Assembly: GCF_014217835.1 (NCBI RefSeq) | Contig: NZ_CP055263.1 | Span: 5,583,501-5,647,500, forward strand | Source: Metabacillus sp. KUDC1714 | Lineage (GTDB): Bacteria > Bacillota > Bacilli > Bacillales > Bacillaceae | Direction: 5' to 3' | Length of the DNA stretch: 64,000 nucleotides | Shown: positions 44,925-55,003 of the stretch, one piece after another | Numbering within the stretch: position 1 is the stretch's first letter | Layout of the letters: every line of letters starts with the position of its first letter | Made by a program: the position numbers and the translations under genes | The notes under the pieces: generated by a model | What the model saw: only the letters and a program-made list of their open reading frames with translations | Database searches by the model: none | Told to the model about the DNA's origin: nothing

Positions 44925-47624
44925 ATGTCAGAACAATATAGAAGTCGTGAAGAGCGGAAACGACAACAGGCGCAAAACTCGCCAAAGCAAAAAAAACAAC
45001 GAAAACAAAAAAATAAGAAATCATCTCCATTGTGGAAAAAGATTTTATTAACATTATTAGCAATTGGTATCGTGGGAATGGTTGCAGGTGGAATTACATT
45101 TGCAGCAATTGTAGCTGGGGCACCTCCTTTAGATGATAAAAAATTAAAAGATTCTTTCTCCTCAGTCATCTACGATATAAATGGCGAGGAAATTACTGAA
45201 TTCGGTCAAGTTAAACGGACATATGTCCCTTATGATGACATTCCTAAAGTTCTTGAAGAAGCAGTTCTTGCAACAGAGGATGCACGTTTTTATGAACATA
45301 ACGGGGTGGACATTATCCGTCTAGGTGGTGCACTTTTAGCAAACGTAAAAGAAGGCTTTGGTGCCGAAGGTGGTAGTACAATAACACAGCAGGTTATTAA
45401 AAACTCCCTTTTAACAACTGAAAAAACGATTACACGTAAAGTTCAAGAGGTATGGCTAGCATTTCAATTAGAACAAAAATATTCAAAACAAGAAATTATT
45501 GAAATGTATTTAAATAAAATTTACTTTCCTGGAAATGTATATGGTGTAGCACAAGCTGCAGAATCGTTTTATGGTAAGGACTTAAGTGAGCTAGAGCTTC
45601 ATGAGGCAGCAATGATCGCTGGTATTCCTCAAAGTCCAAATAACTATAATCCAAGAACAAATCCTGAGAGTGCAGAGAAACGACGTAATATCGTGTTAAC
45701 ATTAATGGCTAAGCATGGTTTTATTACAGAAGCTGAAGCCGATGAGGCAAAGAATATTCCTGTACAATCTACTGTCATCGAACCGACTGAAAAAGCAAAC
45801 CCTTATCATGCATTCGTTGAAGAAGTTATTGAAGAGGTAAAAGAAAAAACTGATATTGATGCAGGATCTGCTGGATTAGAAATCTATACTACTTTAGATC
45901 CGAAAGCTCAAGATACAGTCGAAAATGTGCTAAATGGTGATACACTTAATTATCCTGATGATAAGTTACAAGCTGGTATCGCCTTAATTGATACTCAGAC
46001 AGGTGAAATTCGAGCAATAGGTGGCGGACGTAATCAACCTGTTGGTGGTTACAATTACGCTACAGACACTAGACGACAACCAGGATCAACGATTAAACCT
46101 ATTCTTGATTATGGTCCAGCTATTGAACATTTAGAATATGATTCAACATATGCTCAAGAGATTGATGAGCCATACACATATAGTGATGGAAAAACACCAA
46201 TAAATAACTGGGATAGAAGTTATAAGGGCCAAATGTCTATTCGACAAGCATTAGCTGATTCAAGAAATATTCCAGCATTAAAAGCATTACAAAAGGTTGG
46301 ATTAGAAAAAGCTCAAGATTTTGCTCAAGGTCTTGGTATCCCACTACCTGAAATTCATGAGTCATATGCAATCGGTGGTTTTAAACATGGTGTTTCCCCT
46401 CTTCAAATGGCAGGAGCATTTAGTGCTTTTGGAAATAATGGGATTTTTATCGAACCACATGCTGTTAAAAAAATTGTTTTAAGTGATGGGACTGAAATAA
46501 GTCTTGCTCCAGAACCAGAGCCAGCAATGAGCGATTACACTGCTTTCATGATTACCGACATGATGAAATCTGTTGTAGAATATGGAACTGGTAAATCAGT
46601 TGCCATTCCAGGAGTAAATATTGCAGGGAAAACAGGTACTACAAACTTTACTGATGATGATAGAGCAAAATACAATATCCCTTCTGGAGCTGCAAAGGAT
46701 GCCTGGTTTGTTGGCTATAATCCTAACTATACCGCAGCTGTTTGGACTGGATATAACATTTCAGAGGATAGTGAAAAGGTCTACCTGGATTCGTCAGATC
46801 AAAAGCTTGCAAGAGCTATGTTTAAAGAGGTCTTCTCTGAAATTGCAGGTGACGATACAGCAGACTTTGAACAACCAGATAGTGTAGTGAAAAAAGCAGT
46901 TGAAAAAGGTTCTATGGAGGCTGTATTAGCAAGTGAATATACACCTTCAAGCAGGATTTCATATGAATATTTTGTTAAAGGTTCTGAGCCTTCAAAGGTT
47001 TCAAAAAAATACGTGAACCAAAAACCTAATAAACCATCAAATCTAAATATAAATTATGATCAAGTAACAAATTCTATTAGTCTTAGTTGGAGTTTCGATG
47101 AGAAAGCTTTAGATAATGTATCCTTTGAGGTAAGGCAGTCTGTTGATGAAGGCCAATACCAAGTCGTAAATACATCCAAAAATATGGGTTATGAAATAGC
47201 AGATGTTATCCCAGGCGCGATCTATTCCTTCCAGGTTGTAGCTGTTAGTGATGATGATAATAGCAATCGAAGTAATGCAGCTGCAACGAAGATTCAAGTA
47301 CCAGAGCCAGAAGTGGATGTTCCAGAGCTTCCTGGAGATGCTGAAGGAACCGAAGAAGAAAATGTGGAAGATGACAAAAATAACAACGGCAATGGGAACG
47401 AGAATGGGAATGGCAATCAAGAAGAAAATGGGAATGACAATCAAGGCGAAGGCGAAAATGGGAATGGGAATCAAAATGAAAACGAAGGCGAAGATGGTAC
47501 TCAGGACGGTGAAGAAGTAACTAATCCTGAGGATACTACTGATACACCGCCTGCTACCGATGCTAGTACACCTCCCCAAGATAATAATGGGAGAAAAAAT
47601 GAAGAAGATGGAGAAGAAGAATAG
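44925..47624 (+). CDS. ponA: Penicillin-binding protein 1A/1B, bifunctional
   Basis: An 899-residue class A PBP. A basic cytoplasmic tail (1-35), one membrane helix (about 38-62), a glycosyltransferase with EDARFYEHNGVD and GGSTITQQ, and a transpeptidase with Ser in GSTIKP (about 390), SRN and KTGTT. After residue 700 a fibronectin-III-like domain is followed by about 90 residues of low complexity rich in Gly, Asn and Glu. The main wall polymerase-crosslinker; GpsB positions it. Ends at a strong terminator. Confidence 0.97.
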   Translation: MSEQYRSREERKRQQAQNSPKQKKQRKQKNKKSSPLWKKILLTLLAIGIVGMVAGGITFAAIVAGAPPLDDKKLKDSFSSVIYDINGEEITEFGQVKRTYVPYDDIPKVLEEAVLATEDARFYEHNGVDIIRLGGALLANVKEGFGAEGGSTITQQVIKNSLLTTEKTITRKVQEVWLAFQLEQKYSKQEIIEMYLNKIYFPGNVYGVAQAAESFYGKDLSELELHEAAMIAGIPQSPNNYNPRTNPESAEKRRNIVLTLMAKHGFITEAEADEAKNIPVQSTVIEPTEKANPYHAFVEEVIEEVKEKTDIDAGSAGLEIYTTLDPKAQDTVENVLNGDTLNYPDDKLQAGIALIDTQTGEIRAIGGGRNQPVGGYNYATDTRRQPGSTIKPILDYGPAIEHLEYDSTYAQEIDEPYTYSDGKTPINNWDRSYKGQMSIRQALADSRNIPALKALQKVGLEKAQDFAQGLGIPLPEIHESYAIGGFKHGVSPLQMAGAFSAFGNNGIFIEPHAVKKIVLSDGTEISLAPEPEPAMSDYTAFMITDMMKSVVEYGTGKSVAIPGVNIAGKTGTTNFTDDDRAKYNIPSGAAKDAWFVGYNPNYTAAVWTGYNISEDSEKVYLDSSDQKLARAMFKEVFSEIAGDDTADFEQPDSVVKKAVEKGSMEAVLASEYTPSSRISYEYFVKGSEPSKVSKKYVNQKPNKPSNLNINYDQVTNSISLSWSFDEKALDNVSFEVRQSVDEGQYQVVNTSKNMGYEIADVIPGAIYSFQVVAVSDDDNSNRSNAAATKIQVPEPEVDVPELPGDAEGTEEENVEDDKNNNGNGNENGNGNQEENGNDNQGEGENGNGNQNENEGEDGTQDGEEVTNPEDTTDTPPATDASTPPQDNNGRKNEEDGEEE

Positions 47625-47648
47625 TATGATTTCTCTTCTCTAAGCATG

Positions 47649-47690
47649 AAAAAGAGATTACTCGTAAGCAGTAATCTCTTTTTTTTGTTT
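47649..47690. terminator. Bidirectional terminator ponA / ypoC
   Basis: AAAAAGAGATTACT, CGTAAGC, AGTAATCTCTTTTT, then more T residues; the ypoC stop (47658-47660) is inside the left arm. Confidence 0.93.
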
Positions 47691-48227
47691 CAAGCCCTGG
47701 ATCGCCAATGTTTTATAGTAATTTTTTTCAAGTTCAGCAAACAATTGTTGTAGCTGGATAAAAGAATGGTATCCAGTGGGCTTATTGAGTATAAACAATA
47801 ACCGTTCTTCACAATTTACCGGTTTTAGTTTTAATTCTGAAACCATCATCTCTTTTACATTTAAACTTTTTATCGGGGTATTATTTGCCCAAAAAAGAGC
47901 TAGTAAAAATAATGAGATAGATTGAATTGATACGGATTCAACCTCCAGATTAGGCTTTCTCTTAGCATAACTTATTTGTAAATCCGGTTCTAGCATCTTC
48001 CATTGCTGGATAACAGCCTTAACTGTGATTTCTGAGTTCTCCCAAGGAGGATCTTTGCTTAATTGATTGCTTACTAAATGCAGCATATCAAAATAGAAGA
48101 GTTCTTTACTTAAGATATCATCAATATCCACCATATCTAGCTTTTTAAACGTTTTTCTCTTGGTAGAAAAAGGAGCAAATAGAAATGATTCTGGAATTTT
48201 ATATTCAGTATCATGATTATCTAGCAT
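47658..48227 (-). CDS. ypoC: YpoC-like protein
   Basis: A 189-residue soluble protein of unknown function, at the end of the dnaD-nth-ypoC operon as in B. subtilis. Landmarks: SFLFAPFSTKRKTF near residue 15-28, PPWENSEITVKAVIQQWKML about 60-80, and a helical end. ATG 48227 lies within the end of nth (11-nt overlap), so it is translationally coupled. Confidence 0.82.
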   Translation of the reverse strand: MLDNHDTEYKIPESFLFAPFSTKRKTFKKLDMVDIDDILSKELFYFDMLHLVSNQLSKDPPWENSEITVKAVIQQWKMLEPDLQISYAKRKPNLEVESVSIQSISLFLLALFWANNTPIKSLNVKEMMVSELKLKPVNCEERLLFILNKPTGYHSFIQLQQLFAELEKNYYKTLAIQGLKQKKEITAYE

Positions 48228-48882
48228 TTGTAACTTTATCCTTTTTCATCCGCTTTTGCCCTTCACGACATAAATGTAAAAGTGGACAAACATCACATTT
48301 AGGTGACTGGGCTTTACAATGGTAACGACCAAAAAAGATCAATCTATGATGAGTATCTGACCATTCTTCTTTGGGAATTTTTCGCATTAATGTTTTTTCA
48401 ACCTCTAAAACAGAATCCTTCCACCGACAAATTCCTAATCGCTTACTAACCCTTTCAACATGTGTATCTACAGCGATAGCTGGAACACCGAATGCAACAG
48501 ACACGACAACATTTGCTGTTTTACGCCCTACTCCTGCAAGCTTTATTAATTCTTCATGCTCACGAGGAACCTCTCCATTGTATTGTTCAAGAAGTGTTTC
48601 ACACAAGCTTCTGATATTTTTAGCCTTATTACGGTATAAGCCAATAGATTTAATATCGGATTGTAATTCCTCTAATGGAACTGCAAGATAATCCTCTGGT
48701 GTTTTATATTTTTGAAACAAGTTTTTTGTAACTTTATTTACGAGTGCATCTGTACATTGTGCTGATAATGCCACAGCAATAACAAGTTCAAATGGATTAT
48801 CATGAATTAATTCACAATGTGCTTCTGGAAACATGTTATGAAATGTATCTAAACATTCCCGAATTTGAACCTTTGTTAGCAT
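48217..48882 (-). CDS. nth: Endonuclease III (DNA glycosylase/AP lyase)
   Basis: A 221-residue base-excision repair enzyme that removes oxidised pyrimidines. The helix-hairpin-helix LAGVGRKTANVVVSVAFG holds the catalytic Lys (about 120), VDTHVERVSKRLG the catalytic Asp, and the C-terminal C-x6-C-x2-C-x5-C (CKAQSPKCDVCPLLHLC) binds a 4Fe-4S cluster. Full length. Operon with dnaD upstream and ypoC downstream. Confidence 0.97.
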   Translation of the reverse strand: MLTKVQIRECLDTFHNMFPEAHCELIHDNPFELVIAVALSAQCTDALVNKVTKNLFQKYKTPEDYLAVPLEELQSDIKSIGLYRNKAKNIRSLCETLLEQYNGEVPREHEELIKLAGVGRKTANVVVSVAFGVPAIAVDTHVERVSKRLGICRWKDSVLEVEKTLMRKIPKEEWSDTHHRLIFFGRYHCKAQSPKCDVCPLLHLCREGQKRMKKDKVTNAR

Positions 48883-48984
48883 GGATTCACCTTCTTTATT
48901 TTTATATGAAGGAAATATGGACGGAAATTTTCTTCATTATTATTACAGTATTGGTTTTGTTTCAAAGAAAAAGAGAGCTAGATG

Positions 48985-49692
48985 CTAGCTCTCAAGCCAA
49001 TTATAAAAAGGAACTTTACGTTGATACTCCTCTTGATTCACTTGCTGCTTACTAGAAGAGTTTCCTTGATGTTGACGAAATTTTTTAGCATGATTTCGTG
49101 CTTGATCAATTGTTCGAATCCCATTCTTTTTCCATTCAAATAAAATTCGATCAATATAGCGAAAGTTCAACTTACCTGACATGACAGCTTCTCTTAGAGC
49201 AGCTTTTATGATAACTGGATCATAATCATCTTGATCAATCCATATTGCTAATGATTCACACTCGAACGGAGATAGTGGGCGGCCAAATTCATTTTCAAAA
49301 ATGGTATACAAGCTTAGATCCTCTTGCTTGCTTTGCTCCTGCTCTAATTTGTTGTTTTCCTGCATTAAATAGGAATATAACTTATCCCATAAAGGTTTTA
49401 AAGAATAGTTTTCAAAAAGTATCGTATTTTCTTCACATTCCTCTATTGTTAAAAAACCTCTTTGAATTAAACTTCTTAAAATTGAAGTACATGTTGATGT
49501 AGAAAATGACATGTGTTCGGATAACTCCGTTGGGGTTGGAAACTGATTCCCATTTTGTTTAAATTTTTTAACTTGGAGAATCATCATAAATTCCTCTTCG
49601 TTGAGACCTAATTTTGAATAATTATTAAATAAAATAACGGGTATTGATACATTTCCCGTCTCCTGTAAATATATGAATTGTTCTTTATTCAT
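48985..49692 (-). CDS. dnaD: Replication initiation protein DnaD
   Basis: A 235-residue primosome protein needed to load DnaC helicase with DnaA/PriA and DnaB. An N-terminal winged helix (PTPTELSEHMSFSTSTCTSI, about 55-75) and a C-terminal DnaD/YqmD domain with LYTIFENEFGRPLSPFECE and the YxxxIRxxW-like YIDRILFEWKKNGI. It ends VPFYNWLES like B. subtilis DnaD. ATG 49692 follows GAGGTG; three upstream codons are dropped. Confidence 0.95.
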   Translation of the reverse strand: MNKEQFIYLQETGNVSIPVILFNNYSKLGLNEEEFMMILQVKKFKQNGNQFPTPTELSEHMSFSTSTCTSILRSLIQRGFLTIEECEENTILFENYSLKPLWDKLYSYLMQENNKLEQEQSKQEDLSLYTIFENEFGRPLSPFECESLAIWIDQDDYDPVIIKAALREAVMSGKLNFRYIDRILFEWKKNGIRTIDQARNHAKKFRQHQGNSSSKQQVNQEEYQRKVPFYNWLES

Positions 49693-49889
49693 CCAACACA
49701 CCTCACTTTCAAGTATAACATGACTACATTAAACATTGTATAAAATCACCCTCGGTTGTTTTTGCCAATATCCATCTTGACGCTAAATGTGATTATCCTG
49801 CTGATTCACATTTAATTCTCATATTTATCATAAAAAAACGACTCTTAAAAGCAGACGAATGCAAGCTTTTAAGAGTCAGTATCTTTATT

Positions 49890-51182
49890 TTATGGATAAA
49901 GTCTATTTAATAAACGTGGGAATGGAATTGTCTCACGTACATGCTCTACACCGCTAATCCAGGCAACTGTTCGTTCAAGTCCTAGTCCAAAGCCTGAGTG
50001 TGGAACAGAACCATATTCTCTAAGCTCTAAGTACCATTTATATGCATCACTATCTAGCTCATGTTGATCTAAGCGTTGTTTAAGTAATTCCATATCATGT
50101 ATACGTTCAGAACCACCAATAATCTCACCATAGCCCTCAGGTGCAATTAAGTCTGCACATAGTACTACCTCCTCACGATCTGCGTCAGGCTGCATATAAA
50201 ATGGCTTTAAGCTTGTTGGATAATGAGTAATAAATACTGGTTTATCATAGCTTTCGGCTATTGCAGTTTCATGTGGAGCACCAAAATCATCACCCCATTT
50301 GATTTCTGTAAAGCCTTTTTCATGAAGGAACGTAATCGCATCATCATAAGTAATTCTTGGGAATGGCGCTTTAATTTGCTCTAACTTAGAAATATCTCTT
50401 CCTAAAGTATTTAATTCCAATGCACAGTTCTTAAGCACACTCTGTACAATATAAGATACATATGCTTCTTGAACACTCAAATTGTCCTCAAATTCATAAA
50501 AGGCCATCTCTGGTTCAATCATCCAAAATTCAATTAAATGACGGCGTGTTTTTGATTTCTCTGCTCTAAAGGTTGGCCCAAAGGAAAATACTTTCCCTAA
50601 TGCCATTGCTGCAGCTTCCATATATAACTGACCGCTTTGTGAAAGATAAGCATCTTCATCGAAATATTTCGTATGAAAAAGTTCTGATGTACCTTCAGGA
50701 GCACTTCCAGTTAAAATTGGAGGGTCTACCTTTACAAAGCCTTCTTTATTAAAAAATTCATATGTTGCACGAATAATCTCATTTCTAATCTTCATTACGG
50801 CGTGTTGACGTTTAGAACGAAGCCATAAGTGACGATGATCCATTAAAAACTCAGTACCATGTTCTTTTGGTGTTATCGGATAATCAACTGATTCAGCAAT
50901 TACTTTGATTCCAGTTACTCCAAGTTCAAATCCAAACGGTGATCGTTCATCCTCACGTACGATCCCAGAGACATAAATGGAAGTTTCTTGTGTGATTGAT
51001 TTGGCTTTTTGAAAAATTGCCTCATCAACCTCTGCTTTTACAACAACACCTTGAATAAATCCTGTTCCATCTCTTAATTGTAAAAAAGCAATTTTTCCAC
51101 TTGAACGTTTATTTGCAACCCAAGCTCCAATTGTCACTTCTTGTCCGACAAATTTTCCTACTTCTACTATCGTTGTTTTCAC
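49890..51182 (-). CDS. asnS: Asparaginyl-tRNA synthetase
   Basis: A 430-residue class IIb synthetase. An N-terminal OB-fold anticodon domain (1-105) precedes the catalytic core with motif 2 [19 protein letters not shown] and motif 3 [16 protein letters not shown] 51182 lies 9 nt after GGAGGG; eleven upstream codons are dropped. It sits directly after ypmB, whereas B. subtilis has aspB between them. No T-box is seen in the roughly 100-nt leader. Confidence 0.96.
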   Translation of the reverse strand: MKTTIVEVGKFVGQEVTIGAWVANKRSSGKIAFLQLRDGTGFIQGVVVKAEVDEAIFQKAKSITQETSIYVSGIVREDERSPFGFELGVTGIKVIAESVDYPITPKEHGTEFLMDHRHLWLRSKRQHAVMKIRNEIIRATYEFFNKEGFVKVDPPILTGSAPEGTSELFHTKYFDEDAYLSQSGQLYMEAAAMALGKVFSFGPTFRAEKSKTRRHLIEFWMIEPEMAFYEFEDNLSVQEAYVSYIVQSVLKNCALELNTLGRDISKLEQIKAPFPRITYDDAITFLHEKGFTEIKWGDDFGAPHETAIAESYDKPVFITHYPTSLKPFYMQPDADREEVVLCADLIAPEGYGEIIGGSERIHDMELLKQRLDQHELDSDAYKWYLELREYGSVPHSGFGLGLERTVAWISGVEHVRETIPFPRLLNRLYP

Positions 51183-51281
51183 TAAATAATTCCCTCCAAA
51201 AAGCTCCGATGTCAAATCAATTATGTACTAACCACATAATATTATACTTTATTTTAAGTATGTGTAGCAATCATCTCTATT

Positions 51282-51788
51282 TTAAGATTGCTTTTCTTCT
51301 TTAATTGCCATATGTTTAATGATCTCACCATTATAAAAATTGACAAAATCAAAAGTGTAACGCTCTGATTTATCACGATATTTCACTTCCCAGATTGGGA
51401 TTCCTTCATCCATACCTAACTTTACATCTACAATATTCTCTGGATTATATACTTGATTTACCTTTGCTATTGCCTGTTGCTCAGTAATCCCAGAAGACTG
51501 TTTTTTTACGATTACTGTCTCTTTCTTCTTAGTTTGAGGAACCCAAACATAAACCTTTTCATTACTACTATTTTCCCCAGATATGACATGATACTTTATC
51601 TGCCCGTTATATGTTTCAATCGTATCGATTATAGATAGCTTTCCTTTTTCTAATGCAAGCTTTTTCGATTCTTCATGGCCATCGATGTATTGTTCCCTTG
51701 CAGCACTATATGTACTTGCAAATACCCAAGCAGCAATAATCAGGATGGCGATTGTTATAATTAGTGTAATTAATGTTTTTTTACCCAT
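51282..51788 (-). CDS. ypmB: YpmB-like membrane-anchored protein (DUF5590/PepSY-like)
   Basis: A 168-residue protein with one N-terminal membrane helix (TLITLIITIAILIIAAWVFA, 4-23) and an extracellular domain of two PepSY-like repeats (GQIKYHVISG, then EQQAIAKVNQVYNPENIVDV and IPIWEVKYRD). Role unknown. Between ypmA and asnS, conserved order. Confidence 0.85.
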   Translation of the reverse strand: MGKKTLITLIITIAILIIAAWVFASTYSAAREQYIDGHEESKKLALEKGKLSIIDTIETYNGQIKYHVISGENSSNEKVYVWVPQTKKKETVIVKKQSSGITEQQAIAKVNQVYNPENIVDVKLGMDEGIPIWEVKYRDKSERYTFDFVNFYNGEIIKHMAIKEEKQS

Positions 51789-51803
51789 TCTATAACGACA
51801 TCC

Positions 51804-51974
51804 TTATGTTCGATAAATTGTAAATACACACTTCTTTTGGTCTTCTTGATCTAATGCTAGACCAAACATTAAATCATCTCTTTTTAATGTTCGATTTAGT
51901 ATATCAACGATTTTATATAGATCTTCTGAATGGTCGACAGTAACTGTTGATACAATTTCAATTTTGCTTTCCAT
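51804..51974 (-). CDS. ypmA: YpmA-like protein (DUF4264)
   Basis: A 56-residue protein: MESKIEIVSTVTVDHSEDLY then VDILNRTLKRDDLMFGLALD and CVFTIYRT. Matches the short YpmA family by size, style and place between dinG and ypmB. GGAGGATTATGTC precedes ATG 51974. Function unknown. Confidence 0.8.
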   Translation of the reverse strand: MESKIEIVSTVTVDHSEDLYKIVDILNRTLKRDDLMFGLALDQEDQKKCVFTIYRT

Positions 51975-52177
51975 GACATAATCCTCCTACACGAAACAAA
52001 TTTTGTAACTTATATGTCTGTTTAGTCTGGACACAATAACATTACAACAAACTCTTACTTGTTGTACCAGGATCCATTATAACAGTGTAAATACTTTAGT
52101 ATGATAATAATTTTCTCCTAACTCACACCATACTTGGCTGATTTAGTTGCTTTGCAGCAATTGACTCGGCCTCTTTT

Positions 52178-55003
52178 TTACACAATCCAGTCTTCAATGG
52201 AATGTGTAAGTAAATGCATCGGTTTTTTTTCAATTTCGAGATCTGGAATAGATTCAAGAAAATCTTTACCATATCTTGTAGAAACAATTCGGTTATCTAA
52301 AACAAATAATATCCCTCGATCTGCTTCATTTCGAATTAGTCTACCAAAGCCTTGTTTAAAACGTAAAATCGCTTCTGGAAGTGAATAATCATAAAATGCG
52401 TTCTTACCTCTTCTCTCCAACATTTGACATCTAGCTGCTACGATAGGCTCATCAGGAGATGCAAAAGGTAAGCGGACAATCATCAATGCAGTTAACTCAT
52501 CCCCTGGAAAGTCAACACCTTCCCAAAAACTACTTGTTCCTAACAAAATCGCTTTGCCAAATTGTCTAAAGTTCTTTGTTAATCTTGTTCGACTTCCACT
52601 ACCAGTTCCCTGTCCCATAATGATAAAATCATCAAGTGTTTCATCTTCTTTTAACAATTGATATGTTTTTCTTAGCATCTCGTACGATGTAAACAATACA
52701 AGGATCTTTCCATCAGTTATTTGGGCAACACTACCTACATTAGCAGCAATCGCTTCAGAATACTCATCAAGTGTGACTTCATTCACTAAAGGCATATCAC
52801 TTGGAACAAATAGCTTTACCTGCTCCTTATATCGAAAAGGAGATTTAAGCTGTAGCTGTTTTGGATAAAAATCTGATAATCCGACTGCATCAATAATATA
52901 AGAAAAAGATTTCTTTACTGTTAATGTTGCAGAAGTTAAAATAACACTCTGTTTCTTTGCAAAGAATTGATCAGCTAAAAAGTCAGCTATTTCAAGTGGC
53001 TGGGCATAGATGGAAACAGCGTTTTTTGCGCCTTTTGTTTCAATTTCAATCCATGTAACAATTGATTCATCATTTTTGAAAAATAAATAATCAATTTTAT
53101 CTTTATATTCCTTAACAACGGAGAGAACTTGTTTATATTCTTGATAAATAATTTTATTTTTTATAGATAGTTCAGCATCATCCACTTTGCCCAATACCTG
53201 TAATGATTTTTCCATCAAGATGATCAGATCGTACATGATAAACTTTATTCTATTAGCAAGTTCTAAAATAGAATCCCATGTTCGATTATTTTCTTTTTCC
53301 GTATTATATTTATAAGAAGTTCGATTTAAGTGGGAATCCTTCCTACGTTTTAAGACATAAGAATGAATTCCTGAAAATAATTGATGGCATTCCTCTTGCA
53401 GCTGTAGTAGATGAGCATCCATTTCTTGCAAGAAATGATGGTTTTTTTGACCAATTTCTTCACTTACACGGGCAAACTTATTAATAAGTCCATTTGTATG
53501 AAATGTTCCTAAACGATTTAGCATACTATGTACATCAAGATAAGAAAATCTACTTCCTAGCTGTTCACTAGCTACTCTATGAAAATGATGTGCCTCATCA
53601 ATAATTACCTCTTGATGCAGAGGTAAAATTTGATGGTCACGTTCGAGATCAGACAATAACATCGCATGATTTGTAATAATAATATTTGCCCTTATTGCCA
53701 ACTCTTTTGCACGCTGATAAAAGCAATATCCCGAAAAGGGATTTCTCTTTAAAGAAGATCCATCAACATGAAGTTGATTCCATAAAACCTTGCCACCAGA
53801 GGGAATATTTAGTTCATCTATATCCCCAGTCTCCGTCTCTGTTAACCAGAGAAGGAGCTGTGCCTTTGTTAGGATGAAATCATAGTTATCTTCAGGTTCT
53901 CTAAGTGACTGCTCAAACTTCTGTAAACACAAATAATGACGTTGTCCTTTTAAAATTGTAGTTGTGAAATGAAAGGGTAGAATTTTTTCAAGAAAAGGAA
54001 TATCTCGCTCAATCATTTGTGATTGTAAGTTCGTTGTATATGTACTAACAATAATTGGCCTTTGTTCTTTTTTTGAATAGAATATCGCTGGCACCAAATA
54101 AGCGATCGTTTTACCACTCCCCGTTGCAGCTTCAAATAACCCATGTTGATGCGTATAAAATGCATCAAAGATTTCTTTCATCATGTACATTTGGTCTGTC
54201 CGCACGTTATAAGTAGGAAGGATACCAGTTAACTTGCCATTTTTATTTTGAAAAAGCTCGATAAAATCTTCAATAGAAAGAATTTCTTCTGCCGAGTCAT
54301 TTGCATTTTCAGGTAAGTTTAATTGAACCTTTTTAATAGCCAATGACCTAATCAAATCCAAATCTGCTCTGTCTTGCTGTTGCTCAATTTTTACTAATTT
54401 ATCTGAGATTACACCCTCTATTATTTCTTCAATATCACTTATAAAGGACCTTGAAAGCTTTGATAACTGCTGCAGTGTAATAACAGGTAAAGCCTTTAAT
54501 TTATCAAATATCCGTAATAATAACAGGGCCGTTACTTCTGCATCACTATCAGCACGATGTGGGTGTTCATGAATTATATTAAATCCATCACTTAAATCAG
54601 ATAATTTAAAGCTTTTTTCGGTAGGAAAAGCAATTCTTGCTAATTCAACTGTATCTAGTATTGGTCCTGAAAATTGAAAGCCACAGTTCTTTAGTTCTTC
54701 CTGTAAAAAGGATAAATCAAAATAGACATTATGAGCTACAAAGTAAGAATCAGACAGCAACGAAATTAAATCCTCTGCTATTTCTTCAAACGTTGGTGCT
54801 TCCTCTACCATGTCATTAGTAATCCCTGTTAATTGTTCAATAAATAAAGGAATTTTTTGCATAGGTTTAACAAAGCTCATATATCTATCGACAATTTGCC
54901 CCTGTTCTATGACTACAGCAGCAATTTGAATAATCCTATCTCCTTTTTTTGGGGCATTTCCTGTTGTTTCTAAATCAATAACAACATATCGTTGCTCATT
55001 CAT
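52178..55003 (-). CDS. dinG: DinG: exonuclease-helicase fusion
   Basis: A 941-residue protein. The first about 180 residues are a DEDD exonuclease of the DNA polymerase epsilon-subunit type (VIDLETTG 8-15, VAHNVYFDLSFL, HRADSDAEVT). Then an XPD-like helicase with Walker A AATGSGKT (about 293), DEAHH and QGFGRLIRN. The iron-sulfur cysteines found in YpvA are not evident, as in other Firmicute DinG. Followed downstream by ypmA. Role in repair inferred. Confidence 0.94.
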   Translation of the reverse strand: MNEQRYVVIDLETTGNAPKKGDRIIQIAAVVIEQGQIVDRYMSFVKPMQKIPLFIEQLTGITNDMVEEAPTFEEIAEDLISLLSDSYFVAHNVYFDLSFLQEELKNCGFQFSGPILDTVELARIAFPTEKSFKLSDLSDGFNIIHEHPHRADSDAEVTALLLLRIFDKLKALPVITLQQLSKLSRSFISDIEEIIEGVISDKLVKIEQQQDRADLDLIRSLAIKKVQLNLPENANDSAEEILSIEDFIELFQNKNGKLTGILPTYNVRTDQMYMMKEIFDAFYTHQHGLFEAATGSGKTIAYLVPAIFYSKKEQRPIIVSTYTTNLQSQMIERDIPFLEKILPFHFTTTILKGQRHYLCLQKFEQSLREPEDNYDFILTKAQLLLWLTETETGDIDELNIPSGGKVLWNQLHVDGSSLKRNPFSGYCFYQRAKELAIRANIIITNHAMLLSDLERDHQILPLHQEVIIDEAHHFHRVASEQLGSRFSYLDVHSMLNRLGTFHTNGLINKFARVSEEIGQKNHHFLQEMDAHLLQLQEECHQLFSGIHSYVLKRRKDSHLNRTSYKYNTEKENNRTWDSILELANRIKFIMYDLIILMEKSLQVLGKVDDAELSIKNKIIYQEYKQVLSVVKEYKDKIDYLFFKNDESIVTWIEIETKGAKNAVSIYAQPLEIADFLADQFFAKKQSVILTSATLTVKKSFSYIIDAVGLSDFYPKQLQLKSPFRYKEQVKLFVPSDMPLVNEVTLDEYSEAIAANVGSVAQITDGKILVLFTSYEMLRKTYQLLKEDETLDDFIIMGQGTGSGSRTRLTKNFRQFGKAILLGTSSFWEGVDFPGDELTALMIVRLPFASPDEPIVAARCQMLERRGKNAFYDYSLPEAILRFKQGFGRLIRNEADRGILFVLDNRIVSTRYGKDFLESIPDLEIEKKPMHLLTHSIEDWIV

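Noticed and set aside
51183..51281. T-box leader of asnS
   Set aside because: The leader is under 100 nt and lacks the T-box sequence and stem I features.
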